From NCBI RefSeq assembly GCF_002551005.1, contig NZ_NVOY01000005.1, positions 10,016-74,015 on the forward strand: a DNA stretch of 64,000 bases. Reading direction: 5' to 3'. Position 1 is the stretch's first letter. Every line of letters begins with the position of its first letter. Below are positions 37,101 through 44,550 of the stretch, piece by piece. The translations under genes and the position numbers were made by a program. The DNA is from Bacillus pseudomycoides. GTDB taxonomy: Bacteria > Bacillota > Bacilli > Bacillales > Bacillaceae_G. The notes below the pieces were generated by a model. That model searched no databases. It was not told where the DNA came from and worked only from the letters and a program-made list of their open reading frames with translations.

Positions 37101-37794
37101 AAAAACAGTTATTACATCACCTGCTTTTAGTGGTTCTGAAAAAGGAGGACGCCGCTATTCACCATTTACAACAAATGTGGAGCGCCTCATTCCATGGCGA
37201 ACAATAACAGGGCGTCAATCTTTCTACTTAGATCACGACATGATGAAAGAATTTGGCGAAACAATGGCAACGTTCAAACCAATTTTACAGCATAAACCGT
37301 TCCGAAAATCTCGCCCTGAAGTAGAAGGAAAAGAAATTACGCTGAACTATTTAACACCGCATAATAAGTGGTCTATTCATAGTATGTATTTTGATGCACT
37401 GCCGATGTTAACGCTGTTCCGCGGCGGACCAACAGTATGGATGAATAAAGATGACGCCGCCGAAGCCGGTGTTGCTGATAATGACTGGATTGAATGCTTT
37501 AACCGAAACGGCGTCGTTGTTGCACGCGCTGTCGTCACACACCGCATGCCGCGTGGAATGGCCTTTATGCATCATGCACAAGATCGTCACATTAACGTGC
37601 CTGGTACGAATTTAACAAGTAACCGCGGAGGAACACATAATAGCCCGACGCGTATTCACGTAAAACCAACTCATATGATTGGCGGATACGGTCAATTAAG
37701 TTACGGCTTTAACTACTATGGCCCAACTGGAAACCAACGCGACTTAAATGTCGTCATCCGCAAACTGAAGGAGGTAGATTGGCTTGAAGATTAA
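34111..37794 (+). CDS. narG: Respiratory nitrate reductase alpha subunit NarG
   Basis: 1227-residue molybdenum (bis-MGD) subunit that reduces nitrate to nitrite on the inner side of the membrane. The FS0 iron-sulfur ligands are in HGVNCTGSCSWNIYVKDG (His and two Cys) with the fourth ligand in GCPRGASFSW. The molybdenum region has WYADLPPASPQIWGDQTD with the Asp ligand. The C-terminal cofactor-binding part has NLTSNRGGTHNSPTRIHV. There is no twin-arginine signal, in line with a cytoplasmic orientation. ATG 34111 follows AAAGGAGTG. First gene of narGHJI, overlapping narH by 11 bp. Confidence 0.97.
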   Translation: MKKKLSPLMQRLKYFSPIDRYNDNHTQETYEDREWENAYRKRWQHDKVIRSTHGVNCTGSCSWNIYVKDGIVTWEGQELNYPSTGPDMPDFEPRGCPRGASFSWYIYSPLRVKYPYVRGVLWNMWQEELQKHESPLDAWKSIVENPEKARAYKSARGKGGFIRANWDEVLQLVAASLLYTVIKYGPDRNVGFSPIPAMSMLSHAAGSRFMQLMGGPMLSFYDWYADLPPASPQIWGDQTDVPESSDWYNAGYIMTWGSNVPLTRTPDAHFLAEVRYKGTKVVSVSPDFAESTKFADDWISVKQGTDGALAMAMGHVILQEFYVDKQVDYFINYAKQYTDFPFLVTLKQQEGQFVADRFLNATDIGRETKLGEWKPVLWNDNSLDFATPHGTMGSRWDNEKKWNLRLEDEQTGEKIDPRLSLLGMEDAIGTVQIPYFSDDGNEVLERTIPVKKITTPNGDLFVTTVYDLTLANYGVDRGLGGPEPKSFDEDAPFTPAWQEKMTGVKRELIIQIAREFAQNAIDTNGRSMIIVGAGINHWFNSDTIYRAVLNLVLLVGAQGVNGGGWAHYVGQEKLRPAEGWQTIATAKDWQGPPKLQNGTSFFYFVTDQWRYEDTPVGHLASPVVGNSRYQHHGDYNVLAARLGWLPSYPTFEKNGIELYKEAVASGATTQEEIGKYVAQKLKDKELKFAIEDPDNKNNFPRNLFVWRANLISSSGKGHEYFLKHLLGTTNGLMNDDSDSLRPEEIKWHEEAPEGKLDLLINLDFRMAGTALYSDIVLPASTWYEKHDLSSTDMHPFVHPFNPAIGSPWEARSDWDIFCSLSKAVSDLAQKLDLEPMKEVVATPLLHDTPQELAQPLGQIKDWSKGECEPIPGKTMPQIHVVERDYKTIYDKMTALGPNVGKQPIGTKGISWSAEKEYEQLKSKLGVIRTDSIAKGCPNITEAINAAEAVLTLSSTTNGHMAVKAWEALEKQTDLQLRDLAEEREEECFTFEQITAQPKTVITSPAFSGSEKGGRRYSPFTTNVERLIPWRTITGRQSFYLDHDMMKEFGETMATFKPILQHKPFRKSRPEVEGKEITLNYLTPHNKWSIHSMYFDALPMLTLFRGGPTVWMNKDDAAEAGVADNDWIECFNRNGVVVARAVVTHRMPRGMAFMHHAQDRHINVPGTNLTSNRGGTHNSPTRIHVKPTHMIGGYGQLSYGFNYYGPTGNQRDLNVVIRKLKEVDWLED

Positions 37795-39259
37795 AGCGCA
37801 AGTCGGAATGGTAATGAACCTTGATAAATGCATCGGCTGTCACACTTGTAGCGTAACATGCAAAAACACCTGGACGAATCGTCCAGGTGCTGAATACATG
37901 TACTTTAACAACGTGGAAACAAAACCGGGTATTGGCTATCCAAAACAATGGGAAGATCAAGAAAAATATAAAGGCGGCTGGGAGCTGAAAAACGGAGACC
38001 TTCAATTGAAATCCGGTTCAAAAATGAAACGTCTCATGAACATTTTCCATAACCCAGATCAACCAACAATTGATGATTACTTTGAGCCTTGGAACTACGA
38101 TTATGAAACATTAACAAACAGCCCGCAGCGAAAACACCAACCAGTTGCTCGGCCAAAGTCAGCTATTACAGGTGAATTTATCGATAAAATTGAATGGGGA
38201 CCAAACTGGGAAGACGATTTAGCAGGCGGGCATATAACAGGGCTGCAAGATCCAAACGTAAAAAAAATGGAAGAAGAAATAAAAACGGATTTTGAAAATG
38301 TGTTCATGATGTACTTACCGCGTATTTGCGAACACTGCATCAATCCGTCATGCGTATCTTCTTGTCCGTCCGGCTCTATGTATAAGCGCGATGAAGATGG
38401 GATTGTCCTTGTTGACCAAAATGCATGCCGTGCTTGGAGATTCTGCGTTTCTTCTTGTCCATATAAAAAAGTGTATTTCAACTGGCAAACAAATAAAGCT
38501 GAAAAATGTACGATGTGCTTCCCGCGTATTGAAGCAGGTATGCCTACAATTTGTTCGGAAACATGCGTTGGACGAATCCGTTATATCGGAGTTATGTTAT
38601 ATGACGCTGACAAAGTAAAAGAAGCTGCATCTGTACCAGATGAAAAAGACTTATATGAGTCTCAGCTTAACGTATTCCTAGATCCAAACGATCCAGAAGT
38701 AGCTGCTGAAGCAAAGAAACAAGGGATTCCAGAAGAATGGATCAAAGCCGCTCAGCAATCACCAATTTATAAAATGATTATCGATTGGAAAATTGCTCTT
38801 CCTCTTCATCCAGAGTATCGTACATTGCCAATGGTTTGGTATATTCCGCCATTAAGTCCAATTATGAACATGGTTGAAGGAAAAGGAAGCAACTGGCAAG
38901 CAGAAGAAATCTTCCCTGCTATTGATAATATGCGTATTCCGATTCAATATTTAGCAAATTTATTAACTGCAGGCGATGAATCTCATATTCGCCTTACATT
39001 GAAAAAAATGGCTATCATGCGTACTCATATGAGAGCATTGCAAATAAATAAAGAACCAAATGAAGATGTATTAAAAGAACTGAACTTAACAAAAGAAGAC
39101 ATTGAAGATATGTATCGCCTTCTTGCAATTGCGAAATATAAAGATCGTTTCGTCATCCCAACTTCTCATCGCGAGCAAGTGGCAGATCTTTATAACGAGC
39201 AAGGAAGCTGTGGTCTTTCCTTTGCCGGCGGTCCTGGCTCTTGTATGACAATCTCTTAA
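37784..39259 (+). CDS. narH: Nitrate reductase beta subunit NarH
   Basis: 491-residue electron-transfer subunit. Four cysteine groups are visible: CIGCHTCSVTC, CEHCINPSCVSSC, CRAWRFCVSSCP and CTMCF with SETC. The Trp in CRAW in place of a Cys marks the 3Fe-4S cluster site, as in other NarH proteins. The start is TTG 37784, with AAGGAGG about ten bases upstream, overlapping the narG 3' end by 11 bp. It passes electrons from the NarI hemes to NarG. Confidence 0.97.
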   Translation: MKIKAQVGMVMNLDKCIGCHTCSVTCKNTWTNRPGAEYMYFNNVETKPGIGYPKQWEDQEKYKGGWELKNGDLQLKSGSKMKRLMNIFHNPDQPTIDDYFEPWNYDYETLTNSPQRKHQPVARPKSAITGEFIDKIEWGPNWEDDLAGGHITGLQDPNVKKMEEEIKTDFENVFMMYLPRICEHCINPSCVSSCPSGSMYKRDEDGIVLVDQNACRAWRFCVSSCPYKKVYFNWQTNKAEKCTMCFPRIEAGMPTICSETCVGRIRYIGVMLYDADKVKEAASVPDEKDLYESQLNVFLDPNDPEVAAEAKKQGIPEEWIKAAQQSPIYKMIIDWKIALPLHPEYRTLPMVWYIPPLSPIMNMVEGKGSNWQAEEIFPAIDNMRIPIQYLANLLTAGDESHIRLTLKKMAIMRTHMRALQINKEPNEDVLKELNLTKEDIEDMYRLLAIAKYKDRFVIPTSHREQVADLYNEQGSCGLSFAGGPGSCMTIS

Positions 39260-39278
39260 AATAAAGGAGGTAACAATT

Positions 39279-39824
39279 ATGAATCAAAATTTACAAACAG
39301 CTTTTTCTTGTTCTTCCTTTCTTCTCTCCTATCCTGAACAGGGATGGAGAGAAGCACTTGCTCATTTACAAAGTGATATTCAAACTATCAAACATGAAGA
39401 AATTCGCACCACCCTTACAACATTTATCGAACAAGCAAAGCAAAAAACAAACGACGAATTAATTCAATCATATGTATATACATTTGATTTTGGCAAAAAA
39501 ACAAATATGTATCTCACTTATATGAATACTGGTGAACAACGAGAACGAGGAATTGAACTGCTAGAACTAAAACAACACTATCAAAAAGCAGGCTTCGCTG
39601 TAACAGATAAAGAACTGCCTGATTATTTACCGCTTATGTTAGAGTTTCTCGCAAATGCCACTGAAGAAGATAGTGAGCCAATTATAAAAAAATATGAAAG
39701 CAATATCGAAGCATTGCATCAACAATTAAAAGACACAAACAGTATGCACGAACCAATTGTCCGTTGCATCCTTACTGCTATTCGTGCATGGCAGTATGAA
39801 ATAAACTATATAAATCCAAATTAA
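39279..39824 (+). CDS. narJ: Nitrate reductase assembly chaperone NarJ
   Basis: 181-residue all-helical TorD/NarJ-type chaperone that holds NarG for cofactor insertion. Seen are FSCSSFLLSYPEQGW, YVYTFDFGKKTNMYLTY (family-typical FDF..K) and KELPDYLPLMLEFLAN, the last being the most conserved part of NarJ. It starts at ATG 39279 after AAAGGAGG, 19 bp after narH. A repeat element follows before narI. Confidence 0.94.
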   Translation: MNQNLQTAFSCSSFLLSYPEQGWREALAHLQSDIQTIKHEEIRTTLTTFIEQAKQKTNDELIQSYVYTFDFGKKTNMYLTYMNTGEQRERGIELLELKQHYQKAGFAVTDKELPDYLPLMLEFLANATEEDSEPIIKKYESNIEALHQQLKDTNSMHEPIVRCILTAIRAWQYEINYINPN

Positions 39825-40002
39825 AAAACCGCCATAAAAACCCTTTTCTTTTTAGGCGGGCGAGAGCGTCTGGCCATGCGTAGAAGCGGTCGGGTCCATT
39901 TTTTGCCACATGCGAAGTTCAAACAAAGGGAGAAAGCGCGTGCAAAATCTTTTTTCTGCATAGCAGCAATCTATATGTCGAAAAGTCAAAATGGATTTAT
40001 AT
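39825..40002 (+). repeat. Interspersed repeat, second bcr-type family, inside the nar operon
   Basis: ACCGCCATAAAAACCC, then GGCGGGCGAGAGCG, CTGGCCATGCGTAGAAGCGGTC, GCCACATGCGAAG, CAAAGGGAGAAAGCGCGTGC and GTCGAAAAGTCAAAATGGATTTATAT. This is a near full-length copy of the family at 3090-3262 and about 54300. It fills the 197-bp gap between narJ and narI; in compact nar operons these genes are nearly adjacent. It keeps the operon reading direction. Confidence 0.8.
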
Positions 40003-40021
40003 AGAAAGGAGTGAGTCAAGA

Positions 40022-40705
40022 ATGATGGATCAATTTTTATGGGTAATCTTCCCTTATATCATTTTAGCTATTTTCATTGGTGGACATATTTTTAGATACA
40101 ACTACGATCAATTTGGCTGGACGTCAAAATCTAGTGAACTGTTAGAGAAGAAAATGCTCCGAATCGGAAGTTTACTATTTCATTTTGGTATTATGTTCGT
40201 AATTGGCGGGCATGTTATGGGAATTTTAATCCCCGAATCTGTCTACAGTTCCCTTGGCATTTCTGAACATACGTATCATATAATGGCAATTGGCTTCGGC
40301 CTTCCGGCAGGTATTGCTTCTGTAATCGGATTATTCATTTTAACGTATCGCCGCTTTACGGTAAAACGTATTATCGCAACAAGTACAACCGGAGATTATA
40401 TCGCTCTTATCTTGTTGCTCATTGTAATGCTTGCAGGGCTTTCTTCTACATTTTTAAATATCGATTCAAACGGTTTTGATTATCGAACAACGATTGGCCC
40501 GTGGTTCCGCAGCCTCTTTATATTCCAGCCTAAAGCAGAGTATATGGCGGAGGTGCCTCTTTGGTTTAAAATTCACATCGTTTCTGCGATGGGACTGTTT
40601 GCAACGTGGCCATTTACAAGACTTGTTCATGTCTTTAGCGTACCAGTGAAATACTTACGACGCAGTTATATCATTTATCGGAAAAGAAAACCGGTAAAAT
40701 TTTAA
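40022..40705 (+). CDS. narI: Nitrate reductase gamma subunit NarI
   Basis: 227-residue cytochrome b subunit with five membrane helices that takes electrons from menaquinol. Heme-ligand histidines are in the segments GGHIFRYNYDQFGWTSKSSE, LFHFGIMFVIGGHVMG and KIHIVSAMGLFATWPFTRLVH. ATG 40022 is followed by a second ATG at 40025, both after AGAAAGGAGTGAG. Last gene of narGHJI, with a strong terminator right after. Confidence 0.96.
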   Translation: MMDQFLWVIFPYIILAIFIGGHIFRYNYDQFGWTSKSSELLEKKMLRIGSLLFHFGIMFVIGGHVMGILIPESVYSSLGISEHTYHIMAIGFGLPAGIASVIGLFILTYRRFTVKRIIATSTTGDYIALILLLIVMLAGLSSTFLNIDSNGFDYRTTIGPWFRSLFIFQPKAEYMAEVPLWFKIHIVSAMGLFATWPFTRLVHVFSVPVKYLRRSYIIYRKRKPVKF

Positions 40706-40710
40706 TGAAA

Positions 40711-40742
40711 AGAAGTGTGCAACCTTAATTGCACACTTCTTT
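40711..40742. terminator. Bidirectional terminator between narI and the HxlR gene
   Basis: Perfect 12-bp stem AGAAGTGTGCAA / TTGCACACTTCT with a 6-nt loop, A/T runs on both sides; shared by convergent genes. Confidence 0.85.
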
Positions 40743-41086
40743 TATCCCTGCTCTATTTGCATTCGATATTCATTTCCCCAATCACGCATCATTACAATAA
40801 TCGGAATCAATGACTCTCCGAATTCGGTTAACGAGTATTCAACTTTCGGAGGTACTTCCTTATATACTTCACGATGAATCACACCATCAGCCTCTAGCTC
40901 TCTTAATTGTCTCGTTAACATTCGTTGCGTGATACCGGGCATCAATCGTAAAAATTGATTAAAGCGAATTTCTCCATTTATTAAATGAAATAGAATAACG
41001 CCTTTCCATTTTCCCCCGATTACATCTAATGTGACTTCTACCGAACAACGACGTATATTCTCCTTCTCCATCTCATCACTCTCCAT
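40742..41086 (-). CDS. HxlR-family redox-type regulator, HypR-like
   Basis: 114 residues (109 from the second ATG at 41071, which has GGAGAG upstream). Winged-helix DUF24/HxlR protein with VEVTLDVIGGKWKGVILFHL, RFNQFLRLMPGITQRMLTRQL and VEYSLTEFGESLIP. One cysteine lies in the N-terminal arm (IRRCSVEV; residue 14 from the first start). A single N-terminal cysteine is the sensor in HypR and YodB of B. subtilis. It is divergent from a nitroreductase gene, as HypR acts on a nitroreductase (HypO) gene. Regulation by disulfide stress or quinones is therefore a good guess. Confidence 0.82.
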   Translation of the reverse strand: MESDEMEKENIRRCSVEVTLDVIGGKWKGVILFHLINGEIRFNQFLRLMPGITQRMLTRQLRELEADGVIHREVYKEVPPKVEYSLTEFGESLIPIIVMMRDWGNEYRMQIEQG

Positions 41087-41128
41087 TAGTATACATTTTG
41101 ATACTATATGTCAAAAATGTGTGTACTT

Positions 41129-41164
41129 ACACTTAAAATTATACTATATTAAAATTTTAAGTGT
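41129..41164. promoter_or_regulatory. Large palindrome in the HxlR/nitroreductase gap (operator candidate)
   Basis: ACACTTAAAATT (41129-41140) and AATTTTAAGTGT (41153-41164) are perfect 12-bp arms around a 12-bp A/T centre. A second weaker dyad, TAGTATACATTTTGATACTA, lies at about 41088-41107. Two dyads between divergent genes fit binding by the HxlR dimer. Confidence 0.55.
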
Positions 41165-41211
41165 AATCAACTTACTAAGGGAAAGTAAATTATTAAAAGG
41201 TGGTTGTTGAA

Positions 41212-41883
41212 ATGAAAAATACAAAAGAAGAAATTTTAAAAGCCTATCAATTTAGACATGCATGCAAAGTATTTGATATAAATAAAAAAATCCCTGATGA
41301 AGATTTTCATTTTATTCTCGAAACTGGTCGTCTTTCTCCAAGTTCATTTGGCTTTGAACCTTGGAAATTTGTTGTAATTCAAAATCAAAGTCTTCGTCAA
41401 AAGCTTCTGCCAGTGGCATGGGGAGCACAAAAACAATTACCAACTGCTAGCCATTTTGTTGTGATATTAGCTCGAAAAAAAGAAGATATGATGTATAATT
41501 CTTCTTATATTTCTAACTTCATGACAAACGTCCAAAATCTTCCGCCAGAAGTAGTAAATATGAAAGGTAATTTTTATAAAACGTTCCAAGAATCCGATTT
41601 TAATTTATTAGAAAGTAATCGCGCTATGTTTGACTGGGCTTCTAAACAAACATACATTGCTCTAGGTAATATGATGACTGCAGCTGCTCAAATCGGTATC
41701 GATTCTTGTCCTATTGAAGGCTTTCATCAAGAAAAGGTAGAATCCATTTTAAGAGAAGAAGGAATTCTTTCTGGAGAGGCATTTGGTGTCTCTTGTTTAG
41801 TAGCATTCGGCTATCGATTAGAAGACCCTCAACATGAAAAAAACCGTCAAACAATGGATATGGTTGTTGAATGGATAAAATAA
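41212..41883 (+). CDS. NAD(P)H-dependent nitroreductase-family flavoprotein
   Basis: 223 residues, FMN-dependent nitroreductase fold (NfsB/YfkO-like). N-terminal YQFRHACKVFDINKKIPDED is followed by the FMN site LETGRLSPSSFGFEPWKFVV. SYIALGNMMTAAAQIGIDSC-type sequence (TYIALGNMMTAA) and CLVAFGYR at the C-terminus complete the family pattern. It reduces quinones, nitro compounds or flavins. The start is ATG 41212, because AAAAGGTGG is eight bases upstream; a GTG at 41200 lies within that site. It is probably controlled by the divergent HxlR regulator. Confidence 0.88.
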   Translation: MKNTKEEILKAYQFRHACKVFDINKKIPDEDFHFILETGRLSPSSFGFEPWKFVVIQNQSLRQKLLPVAWGAQKQLPTASHFVVILARKKEDMMYNSSYISNFMTNVQNLPPEVVNMKGNFYKTFQESDFNLLESNRAMFDWASKQTYIALGNMMTAAAQIGIDSCPIEGFHQEKVESILREEGILSGEAFGVSCLVAFGYRLEDPQHEKNRQTMDMVVEWIK

Positions 41884-41886
41884 AGC

Positions 41887-41932
41887 ATCCAGAAGTGGAG
41901 AGTTTTTCACTCTCCACTTCTGGATATTTTTT
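41887..41932 (+). terminator. Terminator of the nitroreductase gene
   Basis: ATCCAGAAGTGGAGAGT / ACTCTCCACTTCTGGAT, a 17-bp perfect stem with a TTTTC loop, followed by ATTTTTTC. Confidence 0.9.
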
Positions 41933-42028
41933 CAAGAAACAACAAACCCACACTTCTAGAAAAACAGAAGTCTTATTTATAAAACATTTCATTGAAAGAA
42001 GTAAAGATTCTTTTTACGAAAATCCTAC

Positions 42029-42442
42029 TTAGGAATCTTTATTATCTGTATTAGTAGCTGCTGGTAACGCACTCTCACAGCTACTACTTGAACTACTGCT
42101 TTGGTTACCACTTGAATTACCACTTGAATTACTACTTGGATTACTACTTAGATTACTGCTTGGATTACTACTTGGATTGCTACTTGGATCGCTACTTGTA
42201 TTATTACTTGAACTACTACCTGGTAGTCCAGTACCTCGTGTAATCGTAGTTGTCACTGTATCTCCAGGGCGTAAGCAAACTTCATTTGTATTCCCGATAA
42301 CGACGACAACATCTATACATGTTGGTCCTGTTGAGCCTGTAAATGTTTTCGAGGCAACAAACGAAGTATCTCGCAAATTATCTCCTGTAAAAATATTCCC
42401 AGAATTATTCACAATAACAAATTCCTTAATACAAGCTCCCAT
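42029..42442 (-). CDS. GerPF-like spore protein with Ser/Asn-rich tail
   Basis: 137 residues. The first about 75 residues (IKEFVIVNNSGNIFTGDNL, SFVASKTFTGSTG) resemble the GerPA/GerPF family, small proteins of the spore coat. The rest is a low-complexity tail of SSNP and SSGN repeats (residues about 77-120) that ends CESALPAATNTDN. The tail is coded by 12-bp tandem repeats and is likely to vary in length. It lies 18 bp after a second GerPF-like gene on the same strand. A coat or exosporium surface place is inferred. ATG 42442. Confidence 0.65.
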   Translation of the reverse strand: MGACIKEFVIVNNSGNIFTGDNLRDTSFVASKTFTGSTGPTCIDVVVVIGNTNEVCLRPGDTVTTTITRGTGLPGSSSSNNTSSDPSSNPSSNPSSNLSSNPSSNSSGNSSGNQSSSSSSSCESALPAATNTDNKDS

Positions 42443-42460
42443 TTTTATACAACCTTTCTA

Positions 42461-42682
42461 TTACACTCCCGCTGTTAAACTTGTCTCTAGCGGCGGAGTA
42501 AATTCAGTACCTTGTGGTGCTGTTGACGGCGTTAGCTTCCCGTTTAAAAATGTCGCAATACTTGATCCACCAGCGCCGCTAAATACCTTCGTCGCAATAA
42601 ATGGAGAAAGATCGTAACAATTCCCCATATTAATTGCTCCTCTATTGTTTATGACTTTGATTTTTCGAATAAGTGACTTCAC
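42461..42682 (-). CDS. GerPA/GerPF-family spore germination-type protein
   Basis: 73 residues with KIKVINNRGAINMGNCYDLS, then KVFSGAGGSSIATFLNGK, which follows the pattern of GerPF (VxNSxGxFNxGD..xxSP..xTKxxxGSG). GerP proteins help germinants cross the spore coat. GTG 42682 follows AAGGTGG at seven bases. First gene of a two-gene unit with the Ser/Asn-tailed paralogue; probably expressed late in the mother cell. Confidence 0.72.
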   Translation of the reverse strand: MKSLIRKIKVINNRGAINMGNCYDLSPFIATKVFSGAGGSSIATFLNGKLTPSTAPQGTEFTPPLETSLTAGV

Positions 42683-42805
42683 CCTTGAACCACCTTTCTG
42701 AACAATATCTCGTGCTTTCTACACTGTATGCAAAAGAAAAAAACTTGAAACGGACGCGTTCCAAGTTTTCAAAAGAATAATTACATTTTAACAAATAGTA
42801 GATTT

Positions 42806-43111
42806 TTACTTTACTTCTCCTTCGTACTGCATCATGCCGCCAACCATGTTTACTGTCTTATAGCCTAGTTCATTTAAGTAATGACAAACATTTTCGCTGC
42901 GCACACCAGAGCGGCAAATAAAAATATATTCATTTTCTTTATCAAAGCAGTCTACTTTATGCGGAATATCCCCCATTTTAATATGAACTGCCTCTGGGAT
43001 TTTCCCGTATGCTACTTCTTCATCTTCACGCACGTCTACTAAAAATAGCGTTTCTCCTTTTTCTAAACGCTCTTGTACTTCTTCTGGCATAATTGTTTTC
43101 ACTTCAGTCAT
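42806..43111 (-). CDS. Rhodanese-like domain protein
   Basis: 101 residues, one rhodanese domain. The active-site loop is YIFICRSGVRSENVC, with the catalytic Cys in CRSGVRS. LVDVREDEEVAYGKIPEAVHI is the CH2A motif. It moves sulfane sulfur to thiol acceptors; its partner is unknown. The start was set at ATG 43111 (MTEVKTIMPEE) behind a GGAGGAG site; 14 codons upstream are not family-like. Confidence 0.92.
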   Translation of the reverse strand: MTEVKTIMPEEVQERLEKGETLFLVDVREDEEVAYGKIPEAVHIKMGDIPHKVDCFDKENEYIFICRSGVRSENVCHYLNELGYKTVNMVGGMMQYEGEVK

Positions 43112-43178
43112 AAACTCTCCTCCTTCTTTCTCCTCAATTTTAGCATGCACCACTTAGAAAACAAGTTATGTGTAGGAG

Positions 43179-44303
43179 TTACATCATACTTGAGATTTGT
43201 TGATTAAGAAATTGATGCACTTTCCCAGCAAATAAATGCGTCTCAAATACACCCGCCATATGTCCGTATATACTTTCAATTTCATATACTTCTGCAAATT
43301 TCCTATTCTTTCTCAACAATTCAACCATCTTATAATTATAACGGGAAGGCTGCAGTATATCTTGCCTACAAGGAATCATCAGGACGCTCGCTTCTACTTG
43401 CCGAAGCGCTTCCTCTAATGAAGAAAAACCGTGAGCGATATCATGTAATAAAGTTGCTTTTGCAGTGTACATCCATGAATTCGCATCAACAAAGGCTATA
43501 TTCTGTAACGTTGCTTCGTTAATTGCTTCTTCAAATGAAGTTAATGTACTGAAGTCTTGATACGGTGCAGATTCTGTACTGTCCCGCGGAAATGTCGTTT
43601 CATAATAGTGGGCATCATATGCATTTATAAACATCATTTTCGCCGCTAAGTGTAATCCTTTTACCGGCTGCTGTTCTCCGTAGTCTCCGTTTTTCCAAAC
43701 CGGGTCTAATTGAATTGCATCGATTGCATGTTGCAAAGCATTAATAGACGTGACAACTGGATTTTTCGGATTTGTAATTACCCCTATCATTCGTTCCATC
43801 ATATGCGGATAATGAACCGCCCATTGCTGAGCAATCATACCTCCAGCAGATGGACCGATGACCGTGTGCAGCCTAGTAATCCCCATATCCTTTATTAATT
43901 CATATTGAATACGAGCCATATCACGAAACGTAAAGACTGGAAATTTCATTCCATACTCTGCGCCTGTTTCCGGATTTATCGTTTTTGGTCCTGTTGTCAC
44001 AACATAAGGATTTTTCACTTGTACATTACAAAGATTATCTGTACAAATCACACAATATTTATTTGTATCAATTGCTTTTCCTGGTCCAATTAACTCATCC
44101 CACCAACCTGGAACTAAGTCTTGTTCTGTATACTTTCCCGCCGCATGACTCGTTGCACTAAAATAATGACAAACTAAAATAGCGTTTGATTTCTCACGGT
44201 TTAACGTACCATATGTTTCATAGCCAATTTGGATTGGAAGTGATGTACCGTTTTCAAATGTATATTTCTCTAGCCGAAATACTTGTTTTGGTACATATAA
44301 CAT
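43179..44303 (-). CDS. MetX-like alpha/beta hydrolase (homoserine acetyltransferase family)
   Basis: 374 residues, alpha/beta hydrolase fold. The N-terminal YETYGTLNREKSNAILVCH and FSATSHAAGKY are MetX-like, as is GWWDELIGPGKAIDT. The nucleophile elbow is TVIGPSAGGMIAQQWAVHYP; classical MetX has GGSMGG at this place. C-terminal IPCRQDILQPSRYNYK supplies the Asp and IYGHMAGV the His. It may acetylate homoserine or act on another substrate; the altered elbow argues for caution. ATG 44303 follows AAGGAGG. It lies 68 bp upstream of the rhodanese gene, perhaps a sulfur-related pair. Confidence 0.75.
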   Translation of the reverse strand: MLYVPKQVFRLEKYTFENGTSLPIQIGYETYGTLNREKSNAILVCHYFSATSHAAGKYTEQDLVPGWWDELIGPGKAIDTNKYCVICTDNLCNVQVKNPYVVTTGPKTINPETGAEYGMKFPVFTFRDMARIQYELIKDMGITRLHTVIGPSAGGMIAQQWAVHYPHMMERMIGVITNPKNPVVTSINALQHAIDAIQLDPVWKNGDYGEQQPVKGLHLAAKMMFINAYDAHYYETTFPRDSTESAPYQDFSTLTSFEEAINEATLQNIAFVDANSWMYTAKATLLHDIAHGFSSLEEALRQVEASVLMIPCRQDILQPSRYNYKMVELLRKNRKFAEVYEIESIYGHMAGVFETHLFAGKVHQFLNQQISSMM

Positions 44304-44424
44304 CTTTTCGCCTCCTTAATTCATACTTCGTTTCTACTCATACAAATGAAGTGCGCTACAGAAGACTATTCAAAAAGAGAAACCACATTTCCTTTATTTT
44401 TTCGATTATATACATACAGGTTGA

Positions 44425-44490
44425 GAAACCGACATAAAAAACCTTTTCTTTTTATATGGACGTTTCACTTTTTCGTACACAAATATATGC
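44425..44490 (+). repeat. Partial copy of the second bcr-type family
   Basis: GAAACCGACATAAAAAACCTTTTCTTTTTATATGGACG matches the left end of the copies at 39825 and 54300; the central palindromes are missing. Confidence 0.5.
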
Positions 44491-44550
44491 ATAATATATA
44501 AAAATTCCCACAGACTAAAGTTATCTTATTTGGGTAAAGAGGGAATACAT

